From JABDMD01 sp965203475 (GTDB taxonomy: Bacteria > Pseudomonadota > Gammaproteobacteria > UBA4575), in NCBI GenBank assembly GCA_965203475.1, contig OZ241890.1, positions 62,001 to 126,000 on the forward strand: a DNA stretch of 64,000 nt. Reading direction: 5' to 3'. The notes under the pieces were generated by a model. It was given only the letters and a program-made list of their open reading frames with translations. It was not told the DNA's origin and ran no database searches. The translations under genes were made by a program, and so were the position numbers. Below are positions 7,203-15,850 of this stretch, piece by piece; the stretch's first letter is position 1, and every line of letters starts with the position of its first letter.

Positions 7203-7592
7203 TTAAGAAAGAGAAATTGGCGGTTTGTAAAGTTGGCTTTTAAGCCCAGAGGGTAAGTTGTCTGACTGGCGAAAATTACGGACTTGGTTGTCTTTAATAA
7301 TTCCATCGCCAGGTGTGTTTAAAATAACAAATAAAAGTTGACCGGAAATAGAGCAGCTAATTTCTCCACTGCAGTCACAACCACAATCTGAGTTATGGTC
7401 TTCATGACCCGAATGGTTCATATGTTGATGATATTTATGCTCTAAATCAGATGAACTTGAATCTGTATTGGGTTCATGCTGCATATCTGAATTTGATGGG
7501 CAATGAGAAATTATGCTGATGCCAGCAATTGATGATGTTGGTATTGCCACCATCAAGATAAAAATGATTATGAATTGTAAAATTCTCATCAT
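7203..7592 (-). CDS. Small exported His/Cys-rich putative metal-binding protein
   Basis: The product is about 129 aa. A leader of about 25 residues (MMRILQFIIIFILMVAIPTS) is followed by a His/Asp-rich stretch (HKYHQHMNHSGHEDHNSD) and a Cys cluster (CGCDCSGEISC). This make-up suits metal binding in the periplasm, similar in style to the small proteins placed upstream of copper-export operons such as CopL or DUF2946 members, but I cannot assign the family firmly. It is the most upstream gene of the leftward copper cluster. Two adjacent ATGs are possible starts and neither has a strong ribosome binding site. Confidence 0.65.
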   Translation of the reverse strand: MMRILQFIIIFILMVAIPTSSIAGISIISHCPSNSDMQHEPNTDSSSSDLEHKYHQHMNHSGHEDHNSDCGCDCSGEISCSISGQLLFVILNTPGDGIIKDNQVRNFRQSDNLPSGLKSQLYKPPISLS

Positions 7593-7699
7593 GTACAAAT
7601 TACTTTATAGCTGTGATATAGAATAGTATAGATTGAATAAAGTTCACTTTTTAAGTGACCAAATATTCAAATTACAAGCTATACTGCAAATTCAATAAC

Positions 7700-7894
7700 T
7701 TATTTTTTCCAGCTATCAAAGTTATCTGCATTTTTTTCTTGGCCGTCTTCATATCCTGCGGTATAGGCATCTGTAACACGCTGTTCTTCACGCTCAGGAT
7801 GACCTAAGTAACCGCCTTGCCAGCCTAGAATATAGTCGGGATCAACGTTAGCTGATTCCATTTTAGTTACGGCATCTCGATATGTTTGATCCAT
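7700..7894 (-). CDS. Small conserved-looking protein with RMF-like GY..G motifs, 64 aa
   Basis: The protein has two related motifs, GWQGGYLGHPER near residue 24 and AYTAGYEDGQEKN near residue 43. They resemble the Gly-aromatic pattern of ribosome modulation factor, but the protein lacks its basic character. It is acidic, cytoplasmic and without a signal. An AAGGAG lies just upstream of the ATG, so translation is likely strong. It follows the TrpD2-like gene on the same strand after about 33 bases and is probably co-transcribed with it. No function is assigned. Confidence 0.7.
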   Translation of the reverse strand: MDQTYRDAVTKMESANVDPDYILGWQGGYLGHPEREEQRVTDAYTAGYEDGQEKNADNFDSWKK

Positions 7895-7927
7895 TGAAGT
7901 CTCCTTATATATGTATGTTTATTTTAA

Positions 7928-9064
7928 TTAATGTAATTTATTTTTTTGAAAATGAATTAATGCTGTTCCATCATCGATTACCGATCTGACTATTTCTGCT
8001 GAGTCGTGTAAATTATTGGTGATACCTGCATGCGTAAGCATAATGGCGGCAGCATAAATTAAACTATCTCTTGCCGGGCCTTGCTCACCATTTAATGCAG
8101 CAATTCCAATTTTGGCAGCTTCATTAGCAAGTTGATCGATATCAATTTTGGCAGCCGTTTCATCACCTTTGGTTTTGGCTGCTTCTAACTCAGGTAAAGG
8201 TATTGTACGAACATTTTGCTGTATAGAAACTAAATCAGGATGAATTTCTGTTTCTATTAAATCTTGTCCATTGTTATAAGAAAAATATTTTGATTCCTGT
8301 TTCAATGAAGGAATTACGCCTCCCTCAACGCCACGGACCAATATGGCTGAAGTAAATCCTGAAAGTTTTGCCAAGTATTCGTAAACCGGTGGATAGGGTT
8401 TGTGTACATAGCCGGTCATTAAAGTGGTGCTTGATTTGCCACGTATAGGTCCAATTAAAACTTCTACGGTTGTAATTAATGGACGTTTTACAATTTGTGT
8501 TCGAAGCGGAATCAAATTATGTAATGCAGGGCAAATTTCTTTTTGGTCTACATAGCTCCATCCCACTTTAGGGTTTTCAATTTGTTGCTTTGCCTGTTCA
8601 ACAGTGTAATCCACGTTAATGTTTGCTGCGCGTAATACTTTTCTATGGGTAGCACCATATTTTGGGCCTACTGCTTCGGCGCCATGTGAAACCGTTGGTA
8701 ACCCACATGCGGCTAACACCGCCGGCAAGAAAGGTGAGACAGGCAAGCCGCGGGTGTATCCATCATAAGGATCTGCTACATCAATAACACTATCGACGTT
8801 TGCCGTTAGAATGTTAGAAGCATCTATGATGGCTTGTAACGAACCACCATTTTCATCCAATGTTTCTCGCTTCATACGCAAGGCAATTAAAAAAATTCCC
8901 GCCTGAACAGGATCTGCTGTGCCCGCCAATATATGACTCATCGCATCCTGTGCTTCTTCGAAAGAAATGTCTTTACTATATTCAGGTCCAGTAGCCACGC
9001 GTTGAATATAGGAACGCATCGCTAGATTTGCATCCGAAATAATATGTGGTTCTACTGCCGACAT
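7928..9064 (-). CDS. TrpD2/YbiB-like glycosyltransferase-family protein
   Basis: This 378-aa protein has the anthranilate phosphoribosyltransferase fold. An N-terminal helical domain (LTxEEA-like SFEEAQDAMSHILAGTADPVQ) is followed by the alpha/beta domain with THRKVLRAANINV and a long C-terminal part. The phosphoribosyl-diphosphate GTGGD loop of true TrpD is replaced by DPYDGYTRGLPVS, so tryptophan synthesis is unlikely. TrpD2/YbiB proteins are reported to bind nucleic acids rather than make phosphoribosylanthranilate. It is divergent from the Sel1/MoxR/VWA/DsrS/CysG block, with about 200 bases of shared promoter region between them. Confidence 0.8.
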   Translation of the reverse strand: MSAVEPHIISDANLAMRSYIQRVATGPEYSKDISFEEAQDAMSHILAGTADPVQAGIFLIALRMKRETLDENGGSLQAIIDASNILTANVDSVIDVADPYDGYTRGLPVSPFLPAVLAACGLPTVSHGAEAVGPKYGATHRKVLRAANINVDYTVEQAKQQIENPKVGWSYVDQKEICPALHNLIPLRTQIVKRPLITTVEVLIGPIRGKSSTTLMTGYVHKPYPPVYEYLAKLSGFTSAILVRGVEGGVIPSLKQESKYFSYNNGQDLIETEIHPDLVSIQQNVRTIPLPELEAAKTKGDETAAKIDIDQLANEAAKIGIAALNGEQGPARDSLIYAAAIMLTHAGITNNLHDSAEIVRSVIDDGTALIHFQKNKLH

Positions 9065-9265
9065 AGACTAAATAATGCCATTTTGGAAAAGGGATGGCAG
9101 GATACAAAAGGGAATAGTGCTCACTATATATCCACACTGAGGTACGTTTGTGATGGCAGCTGTATATGAAAGCCGGATATATGAATGGTTATTCCTAGGG
9201 TTTTCCGAATTCGCGTATGATGTTCTACATATAGTATCTCTAATAATTCAGTTGGTGGAACGAAT

Positions 9266-9706
9266 ATGTCAGCACAGGATGATATGGATTTTAATAGTGG
9301 AATGATGGCATTTGAGGCCAAACATTTTTCGCGTGCCATGCAATTACTTTCTCCCATTGCTGAAAGTGGAAATACGGATGCCATGCATCGTTGTGCCATC
9401 ATGTATCAAAATGGATTGGGGGTAGCTGTAAATAAGGAAGCAGCATTTATGTGGATGGAAAAAGCAGCAACACTTGGCCACGAACTGGCGCAGCACGGGC
9501 TAGGGTTTATGTATATGGAAGGCGATTGCGCAGAACAAAATGGTGAACTAGCAGTGAAATGGTTTACCAAAGCGGCTGAACAGGGATTACAAGGATCACA
9601 AACAACACTTGCAATGATGTACGAAGAAGGTCGTGGCGTTGAACGGGATCCAGAAAAAGCCAAGCAATGGTATGCCAAAGCAGGTTTTTCTCAGGATGAA
9701 ATGTAA
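9266..9706 (+). CDS. Sel1-repeat (TPR-like) protein
   Basis: The 146-aa protein holds about three Sel1 repeats, seen as AMHRCAIMYQNGLGV, AQHGLGFMYMEGDCA and SQTTLAMMYEEGRGVERD, each followed by an A..W..KAA helix. Sel1 proteins are cytoplasmic or periplasmic protein-interaction scaffolds; no signal peptide is present, so this one is cytoplasmic. A GGTGGA lies before the ATG. It heads the rightward block and ends 3 bases before the MoxR ATPase gene, so the two are very probably co-translated. A role as adaptor for the ATPase/VWA pair is an inference from position. Confidence 0.85.
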   Translation: MSAQDDMDFNSGMMAFEAKHFSRAMQLLSPIAESGNTDAMHRCAIMYQNGLGVAVNKEAAFMWMEKAATLGHELAQHGLGFMYMEGDCAEQNGELAVKWFTKAAEQGLQGSQTTLAMMYEEGRGVERDPEKAKQWYAKAGFSQDEM

Positions 9707-9709
9707 AGT

Positions 9710-10759
9710 ATGCGCCCAGCTCATTTATTAATTGTTCTTGAAAAAGAATTTAAGGGCGCATTATCAGGACATCACACACCGGTAATGTTGTGGGGTCCGC
9801 CTGGTGTTGGGAAGTCACAAATGGTTTCTCAAGTTGCGCAGAATAACAATGTTGAAGTTATCGATATTCGTTTATCACAAATGGAGCCTAGTGATTTGCG
9901 TGGAATTCCATTTCGAGAAAATAATTCTGTGGAATGGGCCATTCCTGCTATGTTGCCCAATGTTAAAACCCATGGTGAAAAAGGAATTTTGTTTTTAGAT
10001 GAGATAACTTCAGCAGCACCCAGTGTATCTGCTGCAGCCTATCAACTAATTCTTGATCGTCGACTTGGGCAATATACTGTCCCAGATGGTTGGGCAATTT
10101 TTGCCGCAGGTAATCGGCAAGGTGATCGAGGAGTTACGTATACTATGCCTGCGCCATTAGCGAATCGCTTTTCGCATTTTGAAGTGGATATAAATTTAGA
10201 TGACTGGGTTGCGTGGGCGTATACCAATGAGATTGATGAACGTGTGATTGCATTTTTGCGTTTTCGTCCGGATTTATTATTTGATTTTGATCCTGCGCAT
10301 AATCCCATTGCATTTCCATCGCCCCGTTCTTGGGAATTTGCTCATCGCGCCTTACAAAAATTTTCTGAACGGCCTGATTTATTAATCGGTGCACTGCAGG
10401 CTTGTGTAGGGCCCGCGGCAGGAGTTGAACTAAATGCTTTTATTTCAAATCTGGATCAAATGCCAGATCTTGATGCAATCGTTAGAGGCGATGATATCGC
10501 TGCACCTAAGGAAATTGATTTGCAGTATGCAGTGGCTTCAGCATTGGTTGGGCATGCCATCCGTGCAAAGAAAAGTAACGAGGCCGAGTCTGTGCATGGA
10601 AACATATTAAATTTTGCTAATCGTTTTCCACAACGTGAAATGGGTGTAATGATGGTTTCTGATATGCATCGTGCCATTGGCGAGGATTTATTTAGCTTGC
10701 CTGAATTCACAATATGGGCGGATAAGATTGCAGATATCATGATCTTTGATCATGCGTGA
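9710..10759 (+). CDS. MoxR-family AAA+ ATPase
   Basis: The 349-aa protein has Walker A GPPGVGKS (residues 29-36), Walker B ILFLDE followed by ITSA, sensor 1 in the IFAAGNRQGD block and an arginine-rich ANRFSHFEV segment. These are typical of MoxR ATPases. MoxR proteins act with a VWA-domain partner as chaperones that insert cofactors or metals into enzymes. The next gene is a VWA protein, giving the usual pair. With DsrS and siroheme synthase downstream, activation of a siroheme or sulfur-oxidation enzyme is a reasonable inference, although no target is shown by the sequence. Confidence 0.9.
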   Translation: MRPAHLLIVLEKEFKGALSGHHTPVMLWGPPGVGKSQMVSQVAQNNNVEVIDIRLSQMEPSDLRGIPFRENNSVEWAIPAMLPNVKTHGEKGILFLDEITSAAPSVSAAAYQLILDRRLGQYTVPDGWAIFAAGNRQGDRGVTYTMPAPLANRFSHFEVDINLDDWVAWAYTNEIDERVIAFLRFRPDLLFDFDPAHNPIAFPSPRSWEFAHRALQKFSERPDLLIGALQACVGPAAGVELNAFISNLDQMPDLDAIVRGDDIAAPKEIDLQYAVASALVGHAIRAKKSNEAESVHGNILNFANRFPQREMGVMMVSDMHRAIGEDLFSLPEFTIWADKIADIMIFDHA

Positions 10760-10848
10760 AGAATTTCTGATATATACCATTACGTCGTTAAAAAATTGAT
10801 TCGAAATGTTCATGTATTTATATATACACTCCACTTTCTCACAATTTT

Positions 10849-12129
10849 TTGCCTCATCTTGAAGCAAATCAGTATCTCTTAAAACTTTGTATTAATGTTT
10901 CGGTGAATGATACGGATATACAAAATAAACTTGCAGCTGCAAGAACACGTTTAATTCTAGATAAACCTTTTCTTGGCGCATTAGTTCTGCGGTTGCCTTT
11001 GGTTGAGGCCAATCCAAATTGGTGTAAAACCACTTTTACTGATGCTAAAAAGTTTTATTACAATGACGAGTATATTGAAGCATTAGATATTCAAGAAACA
11101 CAATTTATTTTAGCGAAACAAGCACTACACTGTGCATTGTCTCATTTCGCGCGTAGACAACATCGCATTAAAGATCGTTGGGAAATTGCATGTGATTATG
11201 CGGTCAATCCATTACTCATCCATGATGGTTTAAAACCGCCGCCTGGTACTTTAATGGATGAAAGTTTTAACGGCATGACTGCGGAAGAGATCTATCACTA
11301 TATAGATGAGCAAGACGACGAAGAATCTGAACATAGCAAACAAAGTCAAGACAAAGACGATGACGTTCCTGATCCAAATCAAAGTGATGATGTGCAAGAT
11401 AACCAACCAGCACAAGAATCATCAGAAATAAACTCCAATCAGCAGCAAAAGGATACTCGAGGCTTAGCGGCTAAACCATCAGCACTATCTCCCCAAGAAC
11501 AGGAAGAACTTTCAATTCAGTGGCAGCAGCGTTTAGCTGGCGCCGCACAGCAAGCCATGCAAGCGGGGAAACTGGGCGGTTCTATGGCACGCATGGTGGA
11601 TTATATGTTGCAGCCAAAACTTCCCTGGAGAATGTTGTTGGCTAAATATATGACTTCCAGTGCACGTGATGATTACAGTTATTCACGGCCTTCTTCTAGG
11701 CGTGGAGATCCTGCCATATTTCCAAGTTTGCGCAGTGCTCAAATTAATATAGCAGTGGGTATCGATATTAGTGGCTCGGTTGATGATACAGAAATGAATG
11801 AATTTATTTCTGAGGTTGATGCAATTAAGGGAAGTATGCGCGCAAGAATAACTTTACTGCCTTGTGATGCCGTGCTTGCCGATGGAGCACCATGGGTCTA
11901 TGAGCCATGGGAAGAGGTTGAATTGCCGCAAAGATTAAAAGGTGGGGGCGGTACAAAGTTTTCACCTGTATTTGATTGGTTAGACACACAAGACCAGCTT
12001 CCCGATCTATTAGTGTATTTCACTGATGCGCAAGGTGTGTTTCCAGAAATTATCCCAAGTTATCCGGTAATTTGGTTAGTAAAAGGGAAACAATCTGTCC
12101 CTTGGGGCCAAAGAATTCAATTAAATTAA
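10849..12129 (+). CDS. VWA-like protein with degenerate metallopeptidase domain (DUF2201 type)
   Basis: The product is about 426 aa. The N-terminal domain resembles the putative metallopeptidase part of DUF2201 proteins (AARTRLILDKPFLGALVLRLPL). Where the HExxH helix belongs it reads K90-Q-A-L-H94, so the first ligand and the catalytic Glu are lost. An acidic, Gln/Asp-rich linker covers about residues 155-215. The C-terminal VWA-like domain has an intact metal-ion site D306-I-S-G-S310. It is the expected partner of the MoxR ATPase just upstream. The start is uncertain: the frame has no ATG at its 5' end, so translation probably begins at TTG 10849 or GTG 10903. Confidence 0.8.
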   Translation: MPHLEANQYLLKLCINVSVNDTDIQNKLAAARTRLILDKPFLGALVLRLPLVEANPNWCKTTFTDAKKFYYNDEYIEALDIQETQFILAKQALHCALSHFARRQHRIKDRWEIACDYAVNPLLIHDGLKPPPGTLMDESFNGMTAEEIYHYIDEQDDEESEHSKQSQDKDDDVPDPNQSDDVQDNQPAQESSEINSNQQQKDTRGLAAKPSALSPQEQEELSIQWQQRLAGAAQQAMQAGKLGGSMARMVDYMLQPKLPWRMLLAKYMTSSARDDYSYSRPSSRRGDPAIFPSLRSAQINIAVGIDISGSVDDTEMNEFISEVDAIKGSMRARITLLPCDAVLADGAPWVYEPWEEVELPQRLKGGGGTKFSPVFDWLDTQDQLPDLLVYFTDAQGVFPEIIPSYPVIWLVKGKQSVPWGQRIQLN

Positions 12130-12133
12130 AAAA

Positions 12134-13243
12134 ATGAATCTCTCTAGTGAAGATCAATTGCGACTGAATGTTTTAGTTGCACAACCTTTGCAAGCGGTTC
12201 GAATTGATGAATCACGTATGTGTGTGCACGCATTATCCGAAAAAGGTGAAGCAAAAGTACATCTAAATCCAACTTGTAAAGACGATAAATATATTCGACT
12301 CATTCGGCAATTTCTCTCCACACACTTTTTAGGTTCGCCTGGAGGTTATCCTGTTTTTCTTCGGCGTTGGACACGGATGGGACAAGCGCGTGACGATAGT
12401 CTGGAAAAATTACTTTTAATTGGTGAACCGGAAGCCGTTACGGCAGTGGTGCATGCTTCAGGTTTAACCAACGAATTAGCAAGACGAGCCTGGTGGACCA
12501 GTGCTAATGCTGAAAATGCAAGACGCATGCTGGAGAAAAAATCTGTGGTTGAAGGCGCCATGGGCGCAGAACTTGCGCAATTTTTGGTGGAATTTTTACC
12601 TTTTGAAGAACAACAAAAATCGATTGTCGATAGTGTACGACTCGTTTTGCAACCAGGGCTTGTCAACGATAAAACCAAGCGGGAAATTTGGAAACGCGGC
12701 AAAAGGAAAAATTCTTATTACCTTGGTTTTTTACAACAAACTCCACATGACCTGCCAGTAGAAGTTTCAGTGCATAAAAAATATGAGGATGTAAAAGAAA
12801 AATTACAAAATGAAATCAAAGACGGAAATGAATTCGCGAATATGTTAGAACAGATATTGAGTGATAAAGGTCAAGCCTATTTGCACACACTTACATTAGT
12901 TTTGCAGAAGCCAAACGATCAAGATGTGGTAGTGGGGTTATTAAATACGATTGGGGATTATTTTTCGGTTTTAAATGAACATAAGATACGGTGGCGGGAA
13001 ATGTCGTCATTGATGAAGCACGTTGAGAACGAATTAAAATGTAATGATCAGATTCAAAAAATTCTAATTATCGATTCTTCATCAAAAGGTTATGTGCAAG
13101 CATTATGCGCCTTGTCCATGGTGGATGAAACTTTGGCTAATCCAATTTTTGGAATGACAGATGCAATTGGCACGGTCATGCGAAAAAAAATTGAACCAGT
13201 CATTAACCCTATCATTAATAATATTAAGTTACTCCAATCGTAG
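12134..13243 (+). CDS. dsrS: DsrS-like sulfur-oxidation accessory protein
   Basis: The 369-aa soluble protein resembles DsrS of purple sulfur bacteria, with the recognisable block LGSPGGYPVFLRRWTRMGQA near residue 72 and LTNELARRAWWTSANAENAR near residue 118. No catalytic motif is visible, and the function of DsrS is not known beyond its place at the end of dsr gene clusters. It starts 4 bases after the VWA gene and is followed by siroheme synthase, the cofactor source for the DsrAB sulfite reductase. I base the assignment on remembered family sequence, so it is good but not certain. It is the best hint that this organism has reverse Dsr sulfur oxidation. Confidence 0.7.
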   Translation: MNLSSEDQLRLNVLVAQPLQAVRIDESRMCVHALSEKGEAKVHLNPTCKDDKYIRLIRQFLSTHFLGSPGGYPVFLRRWTRMGQARDDSLEKLLLIGEPEAVTAVVHASGLTNELARRAWWTSANAENARRMLEKKSVVEGAMGAELAQFLVEFLPFEEQQKSIVDSVRLVLQPGLVNDKTKREIWKRGKRKNSYYLGFLQQTPHDLPVEVSVHKKYEDVKEKLQNEIKDGNEFANMLEQILSDKGQAYLHTLTLVLQKPNDQDVVVGLLNTIGDYFSVLNEHKIRWREMSSLMKHVENELKCNDQIQKILIIDSSSKGYVQALCALSMVDETLANPIFGMTDAIGTVMRKKIEPVINPIINNIKLLQS

Positions 13244-13280
13244 TAGTGATTTGTTTTCCTAAATTACTACATAATTAACT

Positions 13281-14714
13281 ATGGATTATTTACCATTATT
13301 TTTAGATTTAGAAAATAAGCCATGTTTAGTAGTGGGTGGAGGGTTAATTGCGGAGCGAAAAGTTTCAATATTGCTTCGTGCAAAAGCTACACTAACACTT
13401 GTTGCACCAGACATTACAAATCGTATTCAAGAAAAAGTAAATTTAAAAGAAATTCAGTGGAAGAAGAAAATTTTTGAGCAGCAAGATTTGGATGGATTTT
13501 TACTTGTGCTAGCCGCTACAGATGATCGAAATGTGAACGCAGAAATTTCCAGTGCATGCCGCGATAAAGGCATATTGGTCAATGCCGCCGACGATACGAA
13601 GAATTGTGATTTTATTCTGCCTTCAATAATTGATCGCTCGCCTGTGCAAATTGCTGTATCTACAGGCGGCGCCTCTCCGGTATTGGCAAGAATGTTACGT
13701 ACAAAATTAGAAAACTGTACACCTGCAGCCTATGGACAACTGGCTAAATTAATTGAAGATAATCGAATAAAAGTTAAGGAAAAATTTTCAACAGTAGACG
13801 AGCGTAGAAAATTTTGGGAACAGGTGCTTCAGGGCCCAATAGCAGAATTAGTATTTGCGAATCAGTTGCCAGCCGCACAGGACTTACTCGCTGAATCCAT
13901 TGACTCGGCAAAAGAAGGTAGCTTTCAACAAGGTGAGGTATATTTGGTGGGTGCAGGACCAGGGGATCCTGATTTACTGACGTTTCGCGCTTTACGTTTA
14001 ATGCAGCAAGCCGATGTAGTGGTGTATGACCGCTTAGTTTCACCAGAAATTATGGATTTAATTCGTAAAGATGCGGAACAAATTTATGCCGGTAAAGAAC
14101 GTTCTCAGCATACGATTCCACAGGAGTCTATAAACGAGCTACTAGTTCGACTTGCAAAAGAAGGCAAGCGGGTGTTGCGCTTAAAAGGCGGCGATCCATT
14201 TATCTTTGGTCGCGGAGGCGAAGAGATTGCTACCTTAATCGACGAAAAAATTCCTTTTCAAGTGGTGCCGGGAATTACAGCCGCGGCTGGATGTGCAGCG
14301 TATGCCGGTATTCCATTAACTCATCGGGACCATGCCCAAGCCGCTATCTTTGCTACTGGTCATTTAAAGAATGACACAGTGGATTTAAATTGGGGCATGT
14401 TGGCACATAGTAATCAAACGTTAGTTTTTTATATGGGATTACAGGGGCTTAGAATCATTTGCAAAAACTTAATAAAACATGGATTGGAATCGGATACACC
14501 TGCATCATTAGTAATGCAGGGAACTACACCCAATCAAAAAATTATTGTTGGAACATTAGATACATTGCCAGAACTTGTTCAACAATGCGAAGTCAAACCT
14601 CCAACATTAGTAATCGTTGGTGATGTCGTGCAACTACATAAAAAATTACACTGGTTTAATCCTGAAGAGGATATAACTTCTGGTGCCGTAAAAGCGTTTG
14701 GCGCAAAAACCTAG
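13281..14714 (+). CDS. cysG: Siroheme synthase, trifunctional CysG
   Basis: The 477-aa protein has the full CysG layout. The N-terminal precorrin-2 dehydrogenase/ferrochelatase module has a Rossmann motif VVGGGLIAERK (residues 17-27). The C-terminal uroporphyrinogen-III methyltransferase begins at VYLVGAGPGDPDLLT (about residue 222) and carries VVYDRLVSPEI, LKGGDPFIFGRGGEE and GITAAAGCAAYAGIPLTHRD. It makes siroheme from uroporphyrinogen III in the cytoplasm for sulfite or nitrite reductases. It sits 37 bases after dsrS in the same direction. No sulfate- or nitrite-assimilation genes are near, so siroheme for Dsr-type enzymes is the natural reading. Confidence 0.95.
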   Translation: MDYLPLFLDLENKPCLVVGGGLIAERKVSILLRAKATLTLVAPDITNRIQEKVNLKEIQWKKKIFEQQDLDGFLLVLAATDDRNVNAEISSACRDKGILVNAADDTKNCDFILPSIIDRSPVQIAVSTGGASPVLARMLRTKLENCTPAAYGQLAKLIEDNRIKVKEKFSTVDERRKFWEQVLQGPIAELVFANQLPAAQDLLAESIDSAKEGSFQQGEVYLVGAGPGDPDLLTFRALRLMQQADVVVYDRLVSPEIMDLIRKDAEQIYAGKERSQHTIPQESINELLVRLAKEGKRVLRLKGGDPFIFGRGGEEIATLIDEKIPFQVVPGITAAAGCAAYAGIPLTHRDHAQAAIFATGHLKNDTVDLNWGMLAHSNQTLVFYMGLQGLRIICKNLIKHGLESDTPASLVMQGTTPNQKIIVGTLDTLPELVQQCEVKPPTLVIVGDVVQLHKKLHWFNPEEDITSGAVKAFGAKT

Positions 14715-14725
14715 TAGGTGTTTTC

Positions 14726-15850
14726 GTGAGAAAAAGCATACAAATAGTTTTTTGTTTTATTGTTTTTAGTTTTGTCTCTAGTGCAGATGCTGTAAAGCTT
14801 GAGTTATTTTTACAGGGTCTTGAAAATCCTGTATTACTCACCAGCGCAAATGATGGCTTACAACGATTATTTGTTGTTGAAAAGACAGGCAAAATTTTTT
14901 CATTTAATAAAGAGGGCAAGAATAAAAAACTATATTTAGATGCGTCTTCTTTAATTACCACTCGGGGTAATGAGCAAGGTTTACTTTCACTTGCATTTCA
15001 TCCAAATTTTTCAGAAAACGGTTACTTATATATATATTACACAGCGAGTAATAAAGACAATACATTGGCGAGACTTACTGCTCGACCACCTTATGCTGAG
15101 TCAGTCACTTTAGACACATTGGAAGTGTTATTTGCCGAAGAAGATCCAGCGTCCAACCATAATGGCGGGATGTTGACATTTTCTTTGGATGGTTATTTGT
15201 ATCTGGGCATGGGTGATGGAGGGAAAGGCGGGGACCCCTGGGACAATGCTCAAAATTTACAAACCCTGCTGGGGAAAATGTTGCGCATAGATGTCAATCA
15301 ACCCCAAGGGTATTCCATTCCAGGTGATAATCCCTTTGTAAATGTGCAAAATGTTCGGCCCGAAATCTGGGCCTACGGCTTACGCAATCCATGGCGGCAT
15401 AGTGTAGATGCTGTTACGGGCGATATCTGGATTGCAGACGTGGGTCAAAACAAGTGGGAAGAAATTCATTTTCAAGCGGCTACAAGTCGAGGTGGTGAAA
15501 ACTATGGTTGGCGCTTTATGGAAGGTTCGCATTGTTTTAAACCTAAGAAAAAATGCAAAAAAGCGAGTAAGGTAAAACTTGTTGAACCGGTCGCAGAATA
15601 TTCGCATAAGTTAGGCTGTTCAGTGACTGGAGGTTATGTGTATCGTGGTGCGAAGATTTCTCAATTACAAGGAAAATATATTTTTGGAGATTATTGTACG
15701 GGAACAATTTGGATCATTGATAAAGAAAATAATTTTCATATGCAAGAGTTATTTAAAACTAAAATGAATATTAGCTCGTTTGGTATTGATGATGAGAATG
15801 AACTTTATGTACTCGATTATAAAGGTAGTATTTTTAAACTAAAAAAATGA
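14726..15850 (+). CDS. Secreted PQQ-dependent sugar dehydrogenase-like protein
   Basis: The 374-aa protein has a signal peptide (RKSIQIVFCFIVFSFVSSADA) and a six-bladed propeller of the soluble glucose/sorbosone dehydrogenase type. Characteristic stretches are GLLSLAFHPNFSENGYLYIYYT, SNHNGGMLTFSLDGYLYLGMGDGG, WAYGLRNPWRHSVD and IADVGQNKWEEI. It probably oxidises an aldose or related compound in the periplasm with PQQ, but no PQQ biosynthesis genes are in the window and the physiological substrate is unknown. The start is GTG, 11 bases after cysG. It overlaps the next gene by 4 bases (ATGA), showing translational coupling. Confidence 0.85.
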   Translation: MRKSIQIVFCFIVFSFVSSADAVKLELFLQGLENPVLLTSANDGLQRLFVVEKTGKIFSFNKEGKNKKLYLDASSLITTRGNEQGLLSLAFHPNFSENGYLYIYYTASNKDNTLARLTARPPYAESVTLDTLEVLFAEEDPASNHNGGMLTFSLDGYLYLGMGDGGKGGDPWDNAQNLQTLLGKMLRIDVNQPQGYSIPGDNPFVNVQNVRPEIWAYGLRNPWRHSVDAVTGDIWIADVGQNKWEEIHFQAATSRGGENYGWRFMEGSHCFKPKKKCKKASKVKLVEPVAEYSHKLGCSVTGGYVYRGAKISQLQGKYIFGDYCTGTIWIIDKENNFHMQELFKTKMNISSFGIDDENELYVLDYKGSIFKLKK

